Shown here: positions 58,513-64,000 of the stretch, piece after piece
Numbering within the stretch: position 1 is the first letter of the stretch
Layout of the letters: every line of letters begins with the position of its first letter
Assembly: GCA_025331565.1 (NCBI GenBank)
Contig: JAFREQ010000042.1
Span: forward strand, 3,882,001-3,946,000
From: Holacanthus passer
Taxonomy: Eukaryota; Chordata; Actinopteri; Pomacanthidae
Direction: 5' to 3'
DNA: 64,000 nucleotides
Translations under genes and position numbers: made by a program
The notes under the pieces: model-generated
Databases searched by the model: none
What the model was told of the DNA's origin: nothing
The model's input: only the letters and a program-made list of their open reading frames with translations

Positions 58513-59646
58513 GACTACAAATTAATATTAATTTTGCTCAGAATCTGCTGGATGTGTAAATACGTCGCTGTTTTCGAACATGTTTGCTATTCAGGGGTGA
58601 TGATGTGTCAGACTGATGTGTGCTGCTTGTTCTGTTTTTCCCAAGAGGCCAAAGGCAAGAACAAAAGTCAAGTAATGCTGTTTTATATAGACTCCGTTTT
58701 TCACAATACTCCTCAGAAAGTTAGTTCGTATGACTTCAGACCTCAGATGTTATTTTAACCTGCCACTAATTTACATTTCCATAGTGATAGTCTGAGCAGA
58801 AGTGTTTATTTATAACTGTGTTCTTCAGGATTGTGTCATTGTCAGCAGATGTAATCAGGATTTTAGAAATACTGTCACGAGTCTCTCCAGTACACTCCAA
58901 TACTGTTCGTAAGGCAGAAATAAAGCCTCATTCATTTATTTACTGTAGATTACTTATGTAGATACACTGTCTGTAAGTTTTATATCTCAACATAAAGGTT
59001 TAAAAAGTTCTTGGGGCGAAATGCTGAAGCCTTCATTTACACATATTATTTTATTTTTTCATCTAATTTTAACTACATTGATTACCAAATATCAAAATGA
59101 GCTTTTATCAGTTACATGTTTTTTGTTTTCAAGGTTTATATTTACATCATTTCTAATCAGAGTCGCATGAAAAACTTCACTTTCTATCATGCAGCCATCA
59201 CAACATCCAGCAACTGAATCTTACTTTAGATACTTTCTCCATTTTGTTCAGTCCTAGTTTTGTTAATCTGATTTGTGGATTTGGAAAAGACCCACACATC
59301 GTTTACCTCAGGGCTTCCTGTAGGAGGCGCTGTGGGAGTTCGAGGTGATGTGGTCATTGCTGTGAGCGAATCAGTCCAGACAACAGTCAGAGCGAGAGCT
59401 GCCCTCACATTCTTAGATGTAAAGTCAACATCAGACACATTACACACTGATGTATTTGATAAGTGTACAAAGTGAGGTGTTAAAATATCCGTTCTTATGT
59501 TCAAGATACATTTCTCAAAAGAAAATCAAACCTCTGCAGCTATGTTTCTAACTCTGATTCTAAATATGAATTATTCATAAATGTTTACCATAAATGTACT
59601 TTTAAATGAAGAGAGAACATCCGTGTTTGCTCAGTAGAACCGGCCT

Positions 59647-59671
59647 CGAACTAGTCGACTAGTCGAACTAG
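59647..59671. repeat. Palindromic CTAGTCGA block
   Basis: A perfect 14-base palindrome ACTAGTCGACTAGT (59650-59663) is flanked by direct CGAACTAG copies (59647-59654 and 59664-59671). A GGTCGACTGG follows 20 bases later. The CpG-bearing, self-complementary structure stands out from the AT-rich surroundings. Similar GACTAGTCGACTAGTC strings occur in fish dispersed elements as I remember them, so a transposon remnant is the simplest reading. Confidence 0.55.
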
Positions 59672-61652
59672 GACACGACACCACCGGTCGACTGGACCTG
59701 ACTCGATGGTTTTAAAGAATATTCTCACCATTCAGAAGGACATCTGCTCTGCACTACAGCAGCTGGAGTTAGCTTAGCTTAGCAGTCAGACAGGAGCCTA
59801 ATTAAGTTTTAAATATTAATATGCTAAAAAAAGTCTAACAACTATTAATTATCCGCCAGCTGTTTGTGTCGTTTGAATTCTTGAAGCTCAATGCTAAGTC
59901 CTAGTCTGAAAAGGATGTAACACAATGAGCTTAATTGTTTCATCAAAGGCAGACTTGCCACTCGGTTGATTCTTCTGAACTGCACAGAGACGGTCCACTG
60001 GCTTTTATGGAATAAGTACGAGCGGTCGTAAGGCAACAAATCTGCACAGTATTTATAAGTGCACTGTTTCATATCAGGTTGTCAGGTATCAGTCAAACTG
60101 TGAGGTGTTCCTCACCGAGGGGCACGGAGGGTTGAAGGGGGCTGCAGAGGAAAGGAAGTGAGGCGAATATACTGTGTGATGTGAAAGGGACAGGTGCACG
60201 CCAGCGTTCAAAACACAACAGGAAGTAGGTAGGTGTTTGTAGTTTTGGCCCATTGATCTGGCCGCTCACCAGCACGTCAGCAGCTGGAGCTCCAGCAGCA
60301 GCGGCGCCTGTGACGCATGCAGGAATTTAAAACACTTCAAAACTCTTAATGCCTGATTGCTGCAATTTGATTAAAAACGGTTCTTCTTCAAAGAGTCATG
60401 ACTCAGTCAAATCTGAACACGCAGACGATACTCATATTTTTAGAACAGACTAGGACCCTATCTTCAATGTCTGTCATGAAGAAATGTCCATAAATCATAG
60501 AAAATGACTCATCATATAACTTGTCTGAGGATCAAAATGTTTTCCTTCTGTACATCCATGAGTACATTGCCAACAACAACTGCTAATAGCTAATTCTGCA
60601 TCCTTGGTGCCACTTTACCGAAATGTGAACAAATATAGCTAAAAACACGGGACTCTTTTGTTTGTGAGGGTGGACGAAGGGTGCTGGGGACATAGTGGTC
60701 TCAGTTTTGTCTGAGTCCACATGGTCAGACTTTAAAAACCTCCTCCTCAAACTGATTAATCTTAAGAAAAAAAGGAGTAGAGCAGCAAGAAAGAAGACGT
60801 GATGTAAACCAGAAACAGCCTTATGGACGAACATAAAAACGCAGGCCATCAGGTGATATTGTGATGCTGATGGAGCCCTGGGGAGCAGTGACAGAAGCTC
60901 CCCAGAAGCTTTGTCTGGCCTTCACGCACTGAGGGGACCAGCCAACCTTGTGTTCCTCTAAAACCGGCCATTTCCTCGTGCACACACAATTCGTTCTTGT
61001 TATTCTGCCACCTCAAGACGAAATGACCACTCTGACGCTTGGTTTTGTGGTTTTGCTTTGTCCACCTCTTCGATACTTACTGAAAAAGAAAAAGGTGGTT
61101 GTTTCTAAAGTACGTCTCAAGTTTTGTCGAAGGAAGAGCAAGTTTTCTCGCTCGTGTCTGGAGGACGTTGCTGTTAGCATTGTGCTGCGTGAGGCTGACT
61201 GATAGCCACTTGGAGGTGTGCACATTTAAATACGCTGCAAAGTCAGCTTCTTTCAAAACATCCATTCAAACAAAGTAATTTCAGCAGTTTGAATTAGTCT
61301 CCACTTCTGCAGGCAGTCATCGGTAAGAGGGTATTATCATTGTAAAGAGGAGAAAAGAGAAGAGATGATCCCTGCGGTGATCTGCAGAACAGATGATGTG
61401 ACAGTTTTCAAAGCTGTTCTCTAACCTGCCCTAGATTTTCATAATTGTTCCAATTCAGTTCCAAGTTTCACCGACAGCCAGCTCGACTTTGCTATTGATG
61501 AATCCTCTGCAGCACAAAGAGTACCTCTGGTGCTTTGGCAAGTCTTATTGTTTTGGTCATGGTTCTGAGAAGAAGTCTGTTTTTCCCGTCTTTGCTTCGT
61601 TTCTTTGTGCTCTCTTGTTGTATAAATTGTTCATCTTGTGTGTTTACCCCAG

Positions 61653-61694
61653 AAAGATCTGCGGTCATGTCGACAGCAGCTGATGTGGATCCAG
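61653..61694 (+). other. Candidate 42-base exon
   Basis: The acceptor tract has 75 AG-free, pyrimidine-rich bases (61576-61650) ending in GTTTACCCCAG at 61652. The donor is CCAG|GTAAAG at 61695. The 42 bases between (14 codons, phase-neutral) are open in two frames: K-D-L-R-S-C-R-Q-Q-L-M-W-I-Q, or R-S-A-V-M-S-T-A-A-D-V-D-P. The second contains an ATG at 61667 with a GGTCATGT context and could be a start codon. Both splice sites are good, which is rarer than a random pair, but I recognise no protein. Same strand as the site at 55251. Confidence 0.28.
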
Positions 61695-62421
61695 GTAAAG
61701 ATGAAAAAATGAGATGTTACTGTGCGCTGCTTCGGAAGAAGCCTCTCTTATCTTACATTGTCTGTCTGTTAGATGTCGAGCTGCCCTTGAAATCTGTGGT
61801 TTCATGAAATCGCCCCTCGTTTCTGTCTATTGTTTTTTCAAGACTCAAGATAAGCAAAGATAAGCAGAGGACTCTTCTTTGCTCCTTTGCTCCCTCTCTC
61901 TTTCCCTGTCACTGTCTGAGGGCTGTGATTCACTACAGGCTGAGAAACATTCAGCTGTGCTTCACCCACTGTCTGTAAAACACACTTGTCCAGTTTACAA
62001 CAACACCAGTGCTTGAAATGTGAAAAAAAATAAGATGGGAAATGAAAGTGGTGAAATAGAAAAAAATGGGCTCTCACATAATACAGAATGCAATAGAAGC
62101 ATCAGCCTATCAGCCTACAGTCGGTATAAATAATTCTTCATCCTGCACAGAGCTGAAGTTGACATTTTCGAGCCATGAACGACAGCTCAGCACCACTTTT
62201 ATCTGAATAGGGTTGAGGTTCAAAAGCACTTTATCACATCTGAACCCATTTTTGAATATTTTATTGAATCTAATTATGTTTAACTTCAAGTAGTATAAAA
62301 TTATTTGATCCTTTCATCCCATCATCAGCTTCATATTTCAGCTATTCACATGCTTTAGTTCACAATCAAATACCTTCAAAATAATGACACCGGAGATTTT
62401 GTCAACTGGATCCAAAATGAA

Positions 62422-62606
62422 GTTAAAATTTCAATTATACCTGCAAAATTATTGACTCAGCCACAGTTGTATTTAGTGCTGATAATGAAATGTTATCATG
62501 CTAACACACTAAACTGAGATGTTAGACATTATGCCTGATGAGCATATTAGCATAATAGCATTGTCATTTTAGCATTAGCATTGTTAGCATTTAGCTTAAA
62601 GCACCG
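62422..62606 (-). repeat. Dispersed repeat family R2, copy 3 (fragment)
   Basis: Read on the minus strand: CGGTGCTTTAAGCTAAATGC, TAACAATGCTAATGCTAAAA, TGCTAATATGCTCATCAGGC, TCAGTTTAGTGTGTTAGCAT, CAGCACTAAATACAACTGTG and TTGCAGGTATAATTGAAATT. This is the TAGCATG-rich head of the R2 family found at 41702-41900, in opposite orientation and with the body missing. Confidence 0.65.
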
Positions 62607-62609
62607 TCA

Positions 62610-64000
62610 AGTCTCAGTGTTCAACTGGTAACAAACAAACTGGACACAGAAAAATAATTTTTCAGCTTTTTAAGCCTCTCACAGTAAATCAGTGAACCTG
62701 GTTGACTGACATTGCTGCTATTTCACAGTTTCCAGCAATTCTCCATCAGACTGTTTCATGAATTTTCTAAGTGAACTCTTTCAGACGTCTTAATTCAGTC
62801 TGTCAGTGTATTTTCCTTTCATCAGATGGGACTTTGGTTACGTCAGCTTTGTGCCTGAGGCTAACAAGATAGTAATGAGCAATTTTAGGCCTGTCTCTGT
62901 CTCAATTATTGTTTTCCTCCTCTTCCTCTGATAAGATCCAACGTCGAACGATGAAGCGGGTTCATGTTCAGATTTCATTTTCATGGGAAATCCATTTGCT
63001 CTGGCAGCAGAATCTGTGTGAGCGTGAGTGATCTGCTGCTACGTTACAATGTGCAGAACAATCAAATAACCTTAATAAGATTAATCACTCGAATAATTAA
63101 AGCTTTGTCTGTGTCCTTTCTGGGACTGATGAAATACCCTCCTGCCCCCCTAAACTCTCTCTTGTCTGCCGTGACCAAAGCAGCTAGGACCAAATCAAAC
63201 GCTGTGTCCAATCAGTTGGTAGCATTTTGGCTGCTGCTTAGCTGAAATTAACACTGATGTCATGTTTGTCTGAGGAAGGAAAAAGAGGAAATTAGGAAGT
63301 GAAGGCAGGATCCAGTCGTGTGTTTGGTCATGGAGAGTCTGTTGGTTCAGTCTGGAGTGAGTCCAGAGAAGCTTCTCTACAGATATTCAGCCCTTTGACT
63401 GCAGACGCCGGGAGGAGGTGCAACCATGAGCCATCGCGGATGCTGATTCTGAAATGATTCTAGCAGCGGGGGATGGGCCGACCTGTTTTATTAGTTTTGC
63501 TATATAAATGCAAACAAGGGCACTAAAACATGCACATACACACACTTAAAATACACAAACACATATTGCCTCGCTCTCTTTCACTTGCCCACATATAAAC
63601 ACAAATAAACAGGTATCACACTGTTCTCCAACTCGGCCACTGAGCGAAAATATCAATAAATTGTTTCTCTCAGATAAACTTCCAGCCCATTGTTCCCAGT
63701 TCCCTGCGGTGTTACAGGAAATAAAGGCCAGAAATCATGGAGATTTTTAGCCTTGGCAGCGCAAAAGTAAAGAAGCCAATCTTTGGGCCTGCGGAGTGTT
63801 GAATAAGTCCTCACATATTGAAAACAGGAAAAAACAATTATTCCTGAATTAGCGTGCTCTGGTTGTTATTTACATGATTGCAGAATATGTGAGGAGTATA
63901 ATCAGAGCACACAGCGGAGAGCGTGCACGTGATTTATACTGAGCGTGCTGGGTGGTGTGTCAGAAACAGTTCAAAGGATCACAGAGTGTGTGGAGTGAAA
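62610..64000. other. Unique non-coding sequence with possible CNE
   Basis: No gene is supported. A TTACGTCAG half-CRE lies near 62838. From about 63560 to 63960 the sequence is repeat-free and resembles conserved non-coding DNA (AAATATCAATAAATTGTTTC, CCAGCCCATTGTTCCCAG, AAATAAAGGCCAGAAATCAT). The 93-codon plus frame at 62964-63245 has no recognisable motif. Confidence 0.45.

Larger units (their letters stand above)
58515..62420. other. Unique non-coding sequence
   Basis: Contains a palindromic ACTAGTCGACTAGT block (59647-59671), the 42-base candidate exon (61653-61694), and overlapping open frames at 59226-59504 (both strands) with no recognisable family. No named repeat was seen. Confidence 0.5.

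Noticed and set aside
1..64000. CRISPR arrays, operons, phage or plasmid genes, toxin systems
   Set aside because: No regularly spaced repeats, no tightly packed frames and no bacterial signals; the window is vertebrate nuclear DNA.

Overview
The window looks like nuclear DNA from a bony fish, most likely a spiny-rayed (percomorph) teleost. The reasons are: AT-leaning composition with long CA/TG microsatellites; no long open frame on either strand (the two longest are about 155 codons and look like chance); several dispersed repeats that I recognise from memory as common in percomorph genomes; and relics of LINE-type and TIR-type transposons. There is no sign of bacterial gene organisation, ribosome-binding sites, operons or CRISPR. 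I found no rRNA, tRNA or known microRNA.

I could not confirm a protein-coding gene. The window reads as one very long intron, or a gene-poor intergenic tract. A few short plus-strand segments look like exons or splice signals: a 39-codon cysteine-containing open segment at 33261-33377 between splice-like borders, a 42-base segment at 61653-61694 with a strong acceptor and donor, and an acceptor joined directly to a perfect donor at 55251/55252 after about 217 bases without any AG. These are consistent with a plus-strand gene spanning the window, but they are inference only.

Layout. 0-10 kb: an interspersed repeat (292-580), a CTAT microsatellite, copy A of dispersed family R1 (5549-5920), an 84-base reverse-transcriptase relic (7081-7164), and a roughly 1.15-kb TIR-bounded DNA element (8903-10049) with a LINE-type 3' end and a 60-base CA repeat nested inside. 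10-28 kb: mostly unique sequence, with a G-quadruplex motif (16873-16898), one copy of family R2 (17485-17843), and two stretches that look like conserved non-coding elements, carrying an exact POU 'MORE' palindrome (19203-19214) and a near-perfect SOX:POU composite site (25866-25880). 27-44 kb: two copies of family R3, a long R2 copy (41702-42122), a LINE-type tail (43765-43832) and an exact Maf palindrome (43062-43075). 44-64 kb: a TG microsatellite, two more R1 copies, one minus-strand R2 fragment, the AG|GTAAGT site and the 42-base candidate exon.

Repeats cover only a small part of the window. The rest is unique sequence whose most likely roles are intronic spacer and cis-regulation of a nearby gene. 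I saw nothing that supports a new multi-gene system.
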